64,000 nt of DNA from JANXQG01 sp963775975. Its GTDB lineage: Bacteria; Planctomycetota; Planctomycetia; Pirellulales; Thermoguttaceae. The stretch spans positions 992,001 to 1,056,000 of the forward strand of contig CAVZKX010000002.1 in the NCBI GenBank assembly GCA_963775975.1, written 5' to 3'. The notes under the pieces were generated by a model. That model worked only from the letters and a program-made list of their open reading frames with translations. It was not told the origin of the DNA and searched no databases. The number at the start of each line of letters is the position of its first letter. The first letter of the stretch is position 1. The position numbers were made by a program, and so were the translations under genes. Positions 1 through 8,235 of the stretch are shown here, in pieces.

Positions 1-42
1 CTCGTCGAGGAAAAGACGGGCAAAGGCTACCAGGAGAAATAG
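1..42 (+). CDS. 3' end of an unidentified protein
   Basis: An open frame runs from the window edge to a TAG stop at 40-42 and encodes the C-terminal residues LVEEKTGKGYQEK. The tail is charged and soluble. Too little is present to name a family. The stop codon abuts the first arm of the palindrome at 42-93. Confidence 0.45.
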   Translation, partial: LVEEKTGKGYQEK

Positions 43-93
43 TCGCCTTTCGCTCCGTGAAAGCAACGCTACTTCCGCGGAGCGAAAGGCGAC
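42..93. repeat. Palindromic repeat with 16-bp perfect arms
   Basis: Arms at 42-57 and 78-93 are exact reverse complements (16 of 16) around a 20-base spacer that itself pairs weakly. The element touches the stop codon of the plus-strand gene on its left. It also contains the last codons and the stop (69-71) of the minus-strand Nudix gene. As a hairpin between two convergent gene ends it could act as a bidirectional terminator, but there is no clean U-tract. I believe elements like this are dispersed in planctomycete genomes, but could not check. Confidence 0.7.
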
Positions 94-566
94 ACTGAGG
101 CAATCGACGCTCCAACAATCGCTTGCAGTTCGTCGATCAGCGCGTCCTGCCCAGCTTTGATCTTTGTCCTGGCCGTCGACAAGTCAAACCACTCGGTGCG
201 ATCGATCTCCGGAAAGTCCTGATACGTTCCCGATTTCGGCGGCCACTCAATGGTAAACGTGTTGCACGTCGTGGCGGACGCATCGCAATCTCCCTCGAAA
301 GCCCAGGCATGGACCGTTTTTCCGCCTTTCTGCTTGATCGGCTTCAGCGGGATGAAGTCGCCGGCCGGCTTGATGCCCGTCTCTTCCTCGAATTCCCGCT
401 GCGCGGCGAGCAGCAGATCTTCGTCTCCGTCCGGCTCGCCCTTGGGAATGGTCCACGCGCCATCGTCCTTCTTGGCGAAATAAGGACCGCCCGGATGGGC
501 CAGCAGGACTTGCAGGACGCCGTCCTTGACGCGATACATCAGCAGTCCGGCGCTAAGGCGGGGCAT
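69..566 (-). CDS. Nudix hydrolase
   Basis: A 165-residue protein with a complete Nudix box at about residues 43-65, fitting G-x5-E-x7-RE-x-EE-x-G-I. The Glu residues of the REFEEE stretch bind the divalent metal used to cleave a nucleoside diphosphate linked to another moiety. The surrounding sequence (SAGLLMYR at the start, AHPGGP and WTIPKG before the box) resembles diadenosine-polyphosphate or NTP pyrophosphatase-type members, but the substrate cannot be fixed. An upstream TTG at 590 would overlap the preceding gene; the ATG at 566 starts just after that gene's stop at 571 and is preferred. The C-terminal residues SPFAPRK and the stop are encoded by the palindrome at 42-93. It probably shares a transcript with the upstream gene. 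Confidence 0.9.
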   Translation of the reverse strand: MPRLSAGLLMYRVKDGVLQVLLAHPGGPYFAKKDDGAWTIPKGEPDGDEDLLLAAQREFEEETGIKPAGDFIPLKPIKQKGGKTVHAWAFEGDCDASATTCNTFTIEWPPKSGTYQDFPEIDRTEWFDLSTARTKIKAGQDALIDELQAIVGASIASVSPFAPRK

Positions 567-570
567 TGGG

Positions 571-999
571 TTACGACTCTGCCGTTCCAATCTGATTGCT
601 GCTTACCTCTTGAGTAAGATAGTTCAGGACTCGCGCGGTGCCGCCGTCCAACTCATATAAAAAGTAGTAGTCAATGTCGCTACCTTCAGCGCGAAGCATC
701 ACCTTGATTGCCGCGGCCTGCTCAGTCATCAGTTCGGTTCTTACGAATACGTCTTTGCAATAGGCGATATTGACTATCTCGCCGCGATCGAGCCATTTCT
801 TTGCTTCCATGGAAATAGCCTCGATCGCTTGGCTCGGCGTAATGAGTTTGTCAGGCCGCTCGTCGTATTGACCCTCAAGGAATACGACCGGCTCTCCGTC
901 GGGCCGCAATCCTCGTGCAAAAGGCGAGAACGAGCCGTTCTTTTCAAGCAAGTTCAGCGCGAGTTCTACAGTTCCCTCGATCAATTTGAGTCCGCTCAT
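571..999 (-). CDS. Hypothetical protein, about 142 residues
   Basis: A small soluble protein beginning MSGLKLIEG. It is rich in charged residues and has a central KKWLDRGEIVNIAYCKDVF segment followed by a YYFLYELDGG stretch. There is no signal peptide or membrane segment. An earlier TTG at 1011 would add four residues; the ATG at 999 is preferred. It lies 4 bp upstream of the Nudix gene start, so the two are probably co-transcribed. I do not recognise the family. Its size and composition recall small immunity-type proteins, but that is only an impression. Confidence 0.7.
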   Translation of the reverse strand: MSGLKLIEGTVELALNLLEKNGSFSPFARGLRPDGEPVVFLEGQYDERPDKLITPSQAIEAISMEAKKWLDRGEIVNIAYCKDVFVRTELMTEQAAAIKVMLRAEGSDIDYYFLYELDGGTARVLNYLTQEVSSNQIGTAES

Positions 1000-1149
1000 C
1001 GAACGCACCAAGTCTTTTGAGAGTAATTGTCGTCAAGCTATCGGCTATTGTATCGCGTCGCTCGTGACTTCAATATGCAGTTGACGCTATTAGTCCTAGT
1101 GACGAAGATAACTGAAGTACGATTTTCTCGCTATCGGAGGTCTCATTCC

Positions 1150-1845
1150 ATGATGGACGACTGGTACTCAACTATCGAATTGCCGCTGACCATCGAGCAG
1201 TTCCGGACCGTACCGCGAAACGCCGCCTATAAATACGAGTACTTCGGTGGCCGGGCAGTCCTGTCGCCTCGGCCCAACGGCTATTATTCCCTGCTCGATT
1301 TGGATACATTTTCGCCGCTCTTCGCCGATTTGCCGCCAAGCGAAAAGTTCGCGATTCGTCAGTTGCAAGGCGCCGACTGGAAACGCTTGCCAAGGTTATT
1401 TTCGGCGGCATTCCATCGCGTCCCACCTTTTTCCGGCTTGAACGATGACGAATGTCGGAAAGCAGCCGAGGATTGCATTGGACGCACTCGGGAAGGCGGC
1501 GATGGTCCGCATGTTCAAGAGGCCTGCTTTGTCGCCGTCGAGGATGAATCGCCAGTCGGCGCGATCCTGATTACGCTTCCCACTAAGCATTCCCTCGACG
1601 GCACCGACGGACTGCCGCACTTGACGTGGGTTTTCGTTGGCCCGTTTCATGCGCACCGCGGCGTCGGAACGGCACTTCTTCAGAGTGCGGTACAGTCATT
1701 GCTACAGCTGGGGTACGCGCGATTGGTCAGCACATTCTTGGTGGGCAACGAATCGAGCATGCTCTGGCACTGGCAAGCCGGCTTTCGACTTCCGGAGCAG
1801 CCGTGGTCGCTGAGATCGATTCCGCGGATGAATCGCGGCGATTGA
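1150..1845 (+). CDS. GNAT family N-acetyltransferase
   Basis: A 231-residue protein whose C-terminal half is a GNAT fold. WVFVGPFHAHRGVGTALL carries the acetyl-CoA pyrophosphate-binding signature (R-G-x-G-x), followed by the usual helix and the NESSMLWHWQAGF motif-B region. The N-terminal 90 residues (STIELPLTIEQF, YEYFGGRAVLSPRP) form a separate region with no clear homology. The frame is open upstream to 1027, but a GGAGG ribosome-binding site at 1136-1140 sits nine bases before the ATG at 1150 and decides the start. The acceptor substrate is unknown. It is divergent from the Nudix pair. Confidence 0.85.
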   Translation: MMDDWYSTIELPLTIEQFRTVPRNAAYKYEYFGGRAVLSPRPNGYYSLLDLDTFSPLFADLPPSEKFAIRQLQGADWKRLPRLFSAAFHRVPPFSGLNDDECRKAAEDCIGRTREGGDGPHVQEACFVAVEDESPVGAILITLPTKHSLDGTDGLPHLTWVFVGPFHAHRGVGTALLQSAVQSLLQLGYARLVSTFLVGNESSMLWHWQAGFRLPEQPWSLRSIPRMNRGD

Positions 1846-1856
1846 TTCCTATCCCG

Positions 1857-3305
1857 TCAGCTACTGCCCGCCGCCAACCGAATCTCCCACCCTCCGCCCA
1901 GCGCTCGATAAACCTGCACGAGCCCCAAGGCAATCGCGCCGCGGGCTTGGGCCTCGGCATCCTCCAGCAGGAGCAAGTTGGCCTGGACCTGGGCCAGACG
2001 GGTATAGTCGACCGCGCCGGCTTGATACTGGCTAATGACGATTTGATAGGCCTTCTTGGCGGCGACAACGCCGTCGGCGAACTTCTTTTCCTGCTCCTGA
2101 GACCGCAGGAAGGCGGCCAGCGCGTCCTCGGCCTCCTGGTTGGCCGTGAGCACCGCCGTGCGATAGTCCAAGAGGGCCTGCTGGAATCGGGCGTCTTGTA
2201 AACTGACGTTATTGGAAATGCGGCCATAATTGAGGACGTTCCAAGTGAACGCCGGCCCCGCGAGACTCGTGAAGTTGCCGGGCGAGAACAAACGCCCGGC
2301 GGTCGAGGCCGAATAGCCCAGCGTGCCGTTGATTGAAATGTGCGGATAGAAGTCGGCCTGAGCGATGCCGATCTGCTCGGCCTGTGCCGCGGCGGCGCGC
2401 TCCGCGGCGCGGACATCCGGCCGCCGCTGGAGCAACTCGGCTGGGATGCCCAGCGCCGCTTCGGCCGGCGCCGACGGGATCGGCCGCTCTTGCATGCGGC
2501 CGCGCAAGTCGGCGGGCGGGAGGCCCTGCAACGTGCAAAGTTGGTCCTGGCTCTGCCGCAAGACGATCTCCAGGGCCGGGATCACGGCCTCGGTCGCGGC
2601 CAACGTGCTCTGCTGCTGAAAAACGTCCAAGGCGTGAACGGCCCCGGCGTCGAAACGGGTTTGCACGAGATGCAGGGTTTCACGCTGTAGTTTGGCGTTC
2701 TCCCTGGCCAGCGCGATCCGTTCCTGGGCCTCGCGCATCGTAATGTAATACTGTGCCGTGTCGGCCAGCAAGGTAACCAGTACGGCATCGTAATTTTCCA
2801 CCGACCCTTCCAACTGCGCGTCGGCGCTTTGCACCTGGCGGCGGTACGATCCCCAAAAGTCCAACTCCCAGGCCAAGTTGAACCCCATATTCCAATTGTT
2901 GCTCAGCGGGAACGAGGGACCGCCCGAGCGGGTATAACCGCCAGTGACGTTTTGATTCTGCGGGAAGAGCTCGCCCTTGGTGATGGCAAGCTGGTCCCGC
3001 GCTTGAAGGATGCGCGTGCCGTATTCCTTCAAGTTGACATTCTGGCGATAGGCATGATCGATCAGATCGTCGAGCGCCGGATCGTTGAACGCGGACCACC
3101 AGCGGCTCAGATCGGCGGCGTGGCTGCCGATGCGCGAATCATTGGAATCGATCCATTGCGGGGCGACTTCCGCCTTGGCCGTTTCGTACTCAGGACCCAC
3201 CTTGAAGCCGCGATTCACGTAGTCCGGCAAGGCCGTGCATCCGCCCAGGCAGAGCGCGGCAGCGATAGTGCAAGACAGACAGACGTATTGAATGGGGTCG
3301 CGCAT
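1857..3305 (-). CDS. TolC/NodT-type outer-membrane efflux lipoprotein
   Basis: A 482-residue outer-membrane factor. The N-terminus is a lipoprotein signal ending LCLGGC (lipidated Cys 23), as in NodT-family factors. Two repeated OEP domains follow, with long helical segments (for example around ARDQLAITKGELFPQNQNV and EQIGIAQADFYPHISING) and the family's AELLQRRPDVRAAER motif. The protein should form a trimeric outer-membrane and periplasmic channel. The gene starts 10 bp after the stop of the adaptor gene, so the two form an operon. Upstream in-frame codons to 3395 are ignored because the lipobox fixes the signal peptide at the ATG at 3305. Confidence 0.92.
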   Translation of the reverse strand: MRDPIQYVCLSCTIAAALCLGGCTALPDYVNRGFKVGPEYETAKAEVAPQWIDSNDSRIGSHAADLSRWWSAFNDPALDDLIDHAYRQNVNLKEYGTRILQARDQLAITKGELFPQNQNVTGGYTRSGGPSFPLSNNWNMGFNLAWELDFWGSYRRQVQSADAQLEGSVENYDAVLVTLLADTAQYYITMREAQERIALARENAKLQRETLHLVQTRFDAGAVHALDVFQQQSTLAATEAVIPALEIVLRQSQDQLCTLQGLPPADLRGRMQERPIPSAPAEAALGIPAELLQRRPDVRAAERAAAAQAEQIGIAQADFYPHISINGTLGYSASTAGRLFSPGNFTSLAGPAFTWNVLNYGRISNNVSLQDARFQQALLDYRTAVLTANQEAEDALAAFLRSQEQEKKFADGVVAAKKAYQIVISQYQAGAVDYTRLAQVQANLLLLEDAEAQARGAIALGLVQVYRALGGGWEIRLAAGSS

Positions 3306-3315
3306 GGTGGTCCGA

Positions 3316-4509
3316 TTAGCGCAGTTGGCGCGTCTTGCGAAGCGGCAATTGGCATAGCGCCGCCCCCGCTTCGTCCAGGCTCGCCGTCGCCGCACCGCCC
3401 AGAAAAGAAACTCGTGCGATCATTTCCGGCTTGAGGTAAACGCCTTCCTCCTCTTGCGGAACGGTGATCTTCACGCGGATCGGAATGGCCGATTCCGCGC
3501 GATTCGCCACCGGCATCACGCGCGAAACGACGCCCTCATATATGCGATCGGGAAAGGCCTCGGTGCGGACCTGGCAGCGTTCGCCCGGCTTGATCGTGTG
3601 GATGTCGCATTCGGGAATCGCCACTTCGACTTCCAGCTCCGAGAGATTGGCCAGTTCACATAAGCCGGCGCTGCTGCTGGCCGGGCTGCCCTCCTCGACG
3701 CTTTTCTTGAGTATCGTGCCGCTCGTCGGCGCGCGGACCGTGCAACAGTCCAGCCGCCAGCGGATTTTGGCCAGGTCGGCCTGGGCCTCTTCCAACTGGC
3801 TGCGGGCGGTGGCGATTTTTTGGCCGATCGTGCCCCGCATCGCCTCGAGGGCATACACCAGGGAACGGATGTGTTGCTCGGCCTCGCGAAACTTCGATTC
3901 CGACGACTCGTATTCCGTCTTCGACGCCGCCTGCTTGTAATACAAATCGCGGGTCCGCTCGAATTCGGCCTGCAATTCGGCCAATTCGAGCTTCGACCGC
4001 TCCATTTCCGCCTCGGCCTGGCCGATTTCCTTGGGCTGGCTGGTCTGGGCCTCGGCAAGCTGTCGCTCGGCCTTCTCGACCGACCACTGGGCGCGGCGGC
4101 AGTCGGTCTTGAAGTCGAGGTCGTCCAGTTCCGCCAAAACGTCCCCCTTCTTCACGCGGCATCCTTCGCCGACGTGCAGCTTGACGATCGTGCCGCTTAC
4201 CTTGGGGCTGACGACGATCGGTTGCTGAGCCAGGATGTAACCCTTGAAATCATGGGCGGCCCCGCCCGACGTGGTCGAAGATCGTGCGTGCTCGTGTTCG
4301 CCGGCGGCCGTCGCGGCTGTGGCGATAGCGGCCGATTCGGGGCGCTTCACGAGCAGATACACTAACGCCAAGACCACGCTAGCCAAGGCCAGCACGGTGC
4401 CGGTCAATGTGCCGATTGCGGCCCACGCCAGGCGCGCGCCTGACCGCCGGCGCGCGAGAATTGCCGTAAGCGAGCGACGTGAGTTGATGACGGAGTTTTG
4501 GACGCTCAT
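3316..4509 (-). CDS. HlyD-family membrane-fusion (adaptor) protein
   Basis: A 397-residue periplasmic adaptor. One N-terminal membrane segment (about residues 25-50, LTGTVLALASVVLALVYLLV) is followed by a biotinyl-lipoyl-like half (VSPKVSGTIVKLHVGEGCRVKKGDVLAELD). A long alpha-helical coiled-coil hairpin comes next (AEAEMERSKLELAELQAEF through AQADLAKIRWRLD). The second lipoyl half (VRAPTSGTILKKSVEEG) and a beta-barrel domain complete it. It bridges an inner-membrane pump and the outer-membrane factor encoded next. No RND, ABC or MFS pump gene is adjacent; upstream lies a divergent phosphoesterase. The ATG at 4509 is preferred over a GTG at 4554. Confidence 0.92.
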   Translation of the reverse strand: MSVQNSVINSRRSLTAILARRRSGARLAWAAIGTLTGTVLALASVVLALVYLLVKRPESAAIATAATAAGEHEHARSSTTSGGAAHDFKGYILAQQPIVVSPKVSGTIVKLHVGEGCRVKKGDVLAELDDLDFKTDCRRAQWSVEKAERQLAEAQTSQPKEIGQAEAEMERSKLELAELQAEFERTRDLYYKQAASKTEYESSESKFREAEQHIRSLVYALEAMRGTIGQKIATARSQLEEAQADLAKIRWRLDCCTVRAPTSGTILKKSVEEGSPASSSAGLCELANLSELEVEVAIPECDIHTIKPGERCQVRTEAFPDRIYEGVVSRVMPVANRAESAIPIRVKITVPQEEEGVYLKPEMIARVSFLGGAATASLDEAGAALCQLPLRKTRQLR

Positions 4510-4520
4510 TCTGTTTCTTT

Positions 4521-4541
4521 CTACTTGGTTGACCAAGGTAG
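4521..4541. promoter_or_regulatory. Imperfect palindrome upstream of the adaptor gene
   Basis: CTAC-TTGGT and ACCAA-G-GTAG flank a two-base centre, with one bulged base, 12 bases before the adaptor start codon. The position suits a repressor operator or a leader hairpin controlling the efflux operon. No regulator gene lies nearby, so the role is inferred from position and symmetry only. Confidence 0.3.
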
Positions 4542-4785
4542 TTCCTGGTGACACGAATGTCCAAGACGGGCGAACTTATAGCGGCAGACGCCTTCGAACG
4601 CAAGCTTCACTGCGGTAACTGGCGCGGCTGGGCGATCGCGCGAAACTGCGCAAGCCGCGCGAAAACGGCCGTGGCGAGGTGTATAATACGTCGAAGTTCG
4701 GCCGGTTTTTCAGATCTCTGCCCGGCGCACACGTTTTCTTGCTCTGGTTGGGCTTCGAATTAACATGGATCAAATAATTTGAATT

Positions 4786-5652
4786 ATGGCAGCTTCCGCG
4801 GAATTCACGGAAAACACGATCGCGCTCTTCCGCCAGGCGGCGGCCGCCAATCTGGCCACGGCCAACCGCTCGGGCAACGTGATCGAAATCTCAGCGGAAT
4901 CGGCCGACGATGTTATGCTGACGGGCGACCTGCACGGCCATCGGCCGAACTTCAATATGATCTGCCGTATCGCCGCGCTCGAGTCGCGGACGCGCCGCCA
5001 CCTCGTTCTGCAAGAGGTCTGCCACGGCGGGCCAAGCTATCCGAAATCGGGCGGTTGTATGTCGCACGTCACCCTGGAAGACATCGCCCGGCTGAAGGTG
5101 GAGTATCCCGATCGCGTCCATTTTCTGCTCGGCAATCACGAGTTGGCGGAGCTGACCGACTATCCGATCCAAAAGAACCGCCAGTTGCTCAACCTCATGT
5201 TCCGCAAGGGACTGGAACAGATGTATGGCGACGACAGCGAGCGGGTCCGCGAGGCGCTGCTGGAGTTCCTGCGAACATCGCCCTTGGCGGTGCGGATCGA
5301 GCATGGGGTCTTTGTCTGCCACAGCATCCCGGAGGGCGTCGATTCGCGGGAGTTTGACCGGACGATCTTCGAGCGGCCGATCGACCCTCTGGAGTTTTAC
5401 GAGCGGGGCGATATTTTCCAGATGCTCTGGGGCCGCGATCATCGGCCGGAAAACGCCGCGGCATTCGCCCGGCAGATGGGCGCCAATGTATTGATCAATG
5501 GCCACGAGCCGCAGGCCGACGGCTATGCCGCGCCCAATCCGCATCAAGTGATCCTCGATTGCTGCAGCGATACGGCTTGCTACGTTGTGCTCCCAACGGG
5601 GCGACCGTGGACTCAGGAGGAAGTGGTCGAGCGGATTGAGCGGTTAGAGTAG
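4786..5652 (+). CDS. Calcineurin-like metallophosphoesterase
   Basis: A 288-residue cytosolic protein with the dimetal phosphoesterase motifs in order: GDLHGH at 47-52, LLGNHE at 114-119, and INGHEP in the C-terminal third. GDLHG together with GNHE resembles the PPP-type serine/threonine phosphatases and related nucleotide phosphatases. The sequence between them (residues 150-220, including FVCHSIPEG) matches the general layout of bacterial PPP-like enzymes. The physiological substrate is unknown. It is a single gene divergent from the efflux operon. TATAAT at 4682-4687 could be a -10 box, but no convincing -35 box is visible. Confidence 0.85.
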   Translation: MAASAEFTENTIALFRQAAAANLATANRSGNVIEISAESADDVMLTGDLHGHRPNFNMICRIAALESRTRRHLVLQEVCHGGPSYPKSGGCMSHVTLEDIARLKVEYPDRVHFLLGNHELAELTDYPIQKNRQLLNLMFRKGLEQMYGDDSERVREALLEFLRTSPLAVRIEHGVFVCHSIPEGVDSREFDRTIFERPIDPLEFYERGDIFQMLWGRDHRPENAAAFARQMGANVLINGHEPQADGYAAPNPHQVILDCCSDTACYVVLPTGRPWTQEEVVERIERLE

Positions 5653-5735
5653 AAAACGCGGGACTCACAACCCGATGCGTAAGCAAGCATAAAAAGGGGA
5701 CAAGACGTAATGTCTCATTTTTTCGCCCACGCCGC

Positions 5736-6935
5736 CTATCGCCGTTGCAGCATTGGCGGATTCGCGCCGGACTGCGGCGCGGGGGCTGAGGGAAGTTCCG
5801 TCTTCTTTGTCCAAGTGATAGGAATCGAGGGCTTCCACCACTCGCCCCTTATCATAGTGCCAATGCCGCCGAACATCCCTCCCCGCGGATTGATCTCCGG
5901 GTTCTGCAACTGATAGACGATGCGGTCCTTGCCGTTGGGAGAGTAAATCTGGATCGCGTAGGGGAAGAGCGCCCGCGAGTCGCTCGCGATCTGCAGAATG
6001 ACTTCCACCTTCTTGTAATTGGCGGCGTCCGCCTGGAACTTCGGGTAGGCTTCCAACCAAACCTCATTCTGCACGTTCGGGGGCGTGATGATCCGCATGA
6101 AATAACGCTGCTTAAGCTTCTGGGCCTCGATGCCGAAGACGAAAGGCAGCGGGCCGTCGCCGATGCCCTTGCCCTGCATTTCCCGCGGCATGATGTACTC
6201 CGTGACGACGCTGTTCGTGTAGTCCCAATGGAATACCGATTTGCCGTCGCAGAGCCATTGCTCCGACAGCTTGGGGTCCTTGGCTTTGACGTACATCCAG
6301 GCCTTGTCCGGGGCGGCGAACTTCAGCTCGCCTTCATCGGCCGGGGGCGGCTGATTGGCGTTGCCGAACACGGCGTCGTACTTCCAGCGAAAGAACCTCG
6401 ATTCCAGCACATGGATTTCTTTGTTCCGCTTCTCCCAGTCGGTGAGCAGATTCTCCAGGGCGACGAGTTCCGGCCGCGAAAGCAGGAAGGGGACTTGCGG
6501 CGCTGCCGGCTGCGCGGGCGGGCCTTGGATCGGCGGACCCTGGGCGGCTTGGCCGGGCGAAATCGGACCCAATGCGCCCGTTCCGGAAGTTGCCGGATTT
6601 TGGGGATAAGTCTGGCGGTTGTCGGGCTGGGCTGGAGGCCCGTATTGGTGGGGGGTGGCGGGCGCGGCAGGACGGCCATCGGCCGGCGGGTACTGCTGCG
6701 ATTGCGAGTTTGCCGGTTGTGGCGGTTGGTATTGATACTGCCCGGCCGCCGGGGCATTCCCGCCAGCCGCTGCGGGCTGATAGTTCGGCCCGTTGTTGGG
6801 CGAATTATTTTGCGTGGCCTGCCAATGCTGCTGCTCGGTCTGTTGCGCGAAGGCGGTGCCGCCGACAAACAGCGCGGCGGAAAAAAGTCCCTTTTGCAGA
6901 ATCTGCCCTAAAATCCGGCCAAGGATTCGATTCAT
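5736..6935 (-). CDS. TIGR03009-type secreted planctomycete protein
   Basis: A 399-residue exported protein. A signal peptide (MNRILGRILGQILQKG, cleavage after AFAQ) is followed by a linker of about 130 residues very rich in Pro, Gln, Gly and Ala. The globular C-terminal domain (FRWKYDAVFGNAN, AWMYVKAKDPKLSEQWLCDG, FVFGIEAQKLKQRYFMRII) matches what I know as the planctomycete-specific TIGR03009 domain. Its mature fold recalls LolA-like outer-membrane lipoprotein carriers (chain of beta strands, DGKSVFHWD), but no function is established. The start at 6935 gives a clean signal peptide; 32 further in-frame upstream codons do not. Confidence 0.85.
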   Translation of the reverse strand: MNRILGRILGQILQKGLFSAALFVGGTAFAQQTEQQHWQATQNNSPNNGPNYQPAAAGGNAPAAGQYQYQPPQPANSQSQQYPPADGRPAAPATPHQYGPPAQPDNRQTYPQNPATSGTGALGPISPGQAAQGPPIQGPPAQPAAPQVPFLLSRPELVALENLLTDWEKRNKEIHVLESRFFRWKYDAVFGNANQPPPADEGELKFAAPDKAWMYVKAKDPKLSEQWLCDGKSVFHWDYTNSVVTEYIMPREMQGKGIGDGPLPFVFGIEAQKLKQRYFMRIITPPNVQNEVWLEAYPKFQADAANYKKVEVILQIASDSRALFPYAIQIYSPNGKDRIVYQLQNPEINPRGGMFGGIGTMIRGEWWKPSIPITWTKKTELPSAPAPQSGANPPMLQRR

Positions 6936-7110
6936 GGGTTTTCTCCCAGCCAAATCATTGCTAGCATTGCTGCGTGAGCGGTACAGTCGGAAGAAGGGAC
7001 TGTCCCTTTTTCCGGGTGCGGATTCTAGCAATCCGCCGGCGCCAGCCCTATGTCAATTTTGAAAAATAATTCGGCTTTGAAAACATACCACCCTTTCGCG
7101 AGTTAATCCG

Positions 7111-8121
7111 GTGAAAGTTGCCCTATTTAGCACAAAGCCATACGATCGGACCTTTTTCCAGGCGGCAAACTCTCAGGTCGGCGGACACGAACTGGCGTTT
7201 TTCGAGCCGCGGTTGACGGCCGAGACATGCCTGCTGGCGGGCGGTTTTCAGGCCGTCTGCCCGTTTGTCAACGATGTGCTGGACTCGCACGTGCTCTTGC
7301 CGCTTTCGAAGCTTGGCGTGCGGCTTATCGCGCTGCGGTGTGCGGGCTTTAATAACGTCGATCTGGATATGGCCGAGCACCTAGGGATGATAGTGACGCG
7401 GGTGCCCGCCTATTCGCCCCATGCCGTGGCTGAACACACGCTCGCCTTGGTGCTGGCGCTGGACCGCAAGATCCACAAAGCCTACAACCGCGTCCGCGAG
7501 GGCAACTTCGCGTTGGAGGGCCTGCTCGGAATGGAGCTTAACGGCCGCACGGCCGGCGTCGTCGGGACGGGCAAAATCGGCGCAATTGTCGCCCGCATCT
7601 TCCTGGGGTTCGGCTGCAAGGTGCTGGCCTATGACCTTTATCCGAACGCCGACCTGACCGCGGCCGGCGTTACTTACGTTCCGCGGGACGAACTTTTCCG
7701 GCAGGCCGACATCATCACGCTGCATTGCCCCCTACAGCCCGAAACGTTTCACCTCATCAACGAGGATTCGCTGGCCCTGATGAAGCGCGGCGTGACGCTC
7801 GTCAACACCAGTCGCGGACCACTTTTGGACACCCGTGCGGCGACGCGAGCGCTGAAATCGGGCAAGCTCGGCGCGCTGGGCCTGGACGTTTATGAGGAAG
7901 AAGGCGACCTCTTTTTCGAGGACCTCTCCAACCGCGTGATCCAGGACGACGTGTTCTCGCGGATGCTCACGTTTCCCAACGTGATCATCACCGGGCACCA
8001 GGCATTCTTCACGCAGCGTGCCTTGGAGGCTATCGCTCAGGAGACGCTGGCCAACATCACGGCATTCGAGAACGGCCAGCCGCCACCGGGACGAATTACA
8101 GCAGGTATGAAGAGAAAATAG
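7111..8121 (+). CDS. ldhA: D-2-hydroxyacid (D-lactate) dehydrogenase
   Basis: A 336-residue NAD-dependent dehydrogenase reducing pyruvate to D-lactate or acting on a related 2-keto acid. The Rossmann motif GTGKIG is at 152-157. The catalytic residues fall at Arg235 (NTSRG), Glu264 (DVYEEEG) and His296 (ITGHQAF), the positions used by classical D-lactate dehydrogenases. The N-terminal catalytic-domain sequence MKVALFSTKPYDRTFF is typical of the LdhA branch. Translation starts at a GTG with no clear ribosome-binding site. It is a single gene; a palindromic repeat follows 10 bp after the stop. Confidence 0.92.
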   Translation: MKVALFSTKPYDRTFFQAANSQVGGHELAFFEPRLTAETCLLAGGFQAVCPFVNDVLDSHVLLPLSKLGVRLIALRCAGFNNVDLDMAEHLGMIVTRVPAYSPHAVAEHTLALVLALDRKIHKAYNRVREGNFALEGLLGMELNGRTAGVVGTGKIGAIVARIFLGFGCKVLAYDLYPNADLTAAGVTYVPRDELFRQADIITLHCPLQPETFHLINEDSLALMKRGVTLVNTSRGPLLDTRAATRALKSGKLGALGLDVYEEEGDLFFEDLSNRVIQDDVFSRMLTFPNVIITGHQAFFTQRALEAIAQETLANITAFENGQPPPGRITAGMKRK

Positions 8122-8131
8122 CAGTGAGTAT

Positions 8132-8206
8132 CGTAGGGTGGACCGAGCGCAGCGAGTCCCACCGGTAGCGATGTGGTGGGACTCGCTGCGCTCGGCCCAC
8201 CCTACG
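8132..8206. repeat. Long inverted repeat, 32-bp arms
   Basis: Arms 8132-8163 and 8175-8206 are reverse complements at 31 of 32 positions around an 11-base loop. The core reads GGTGGGACTCGCTGCGCTCG. It lies between ldhA and the epimerase gene and would form a very strong hairpin. Shorter sequences beginning GTAGGGTGGGA also occur after the calpain gene (about 35166) and after the DAHP synthase gene (about 60845), so the end motif is dispersed in the window. Confidence 0.8.
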
Positions 8207-8235
8207 CAAGTCGCACACCACGTCTCCATGGCAAT

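Noticed and set aside
8132..8206. Insertion-sequence terminal repeats
   Set aside because: No transposase frame lies between the arms; the loop is only 11 bases.
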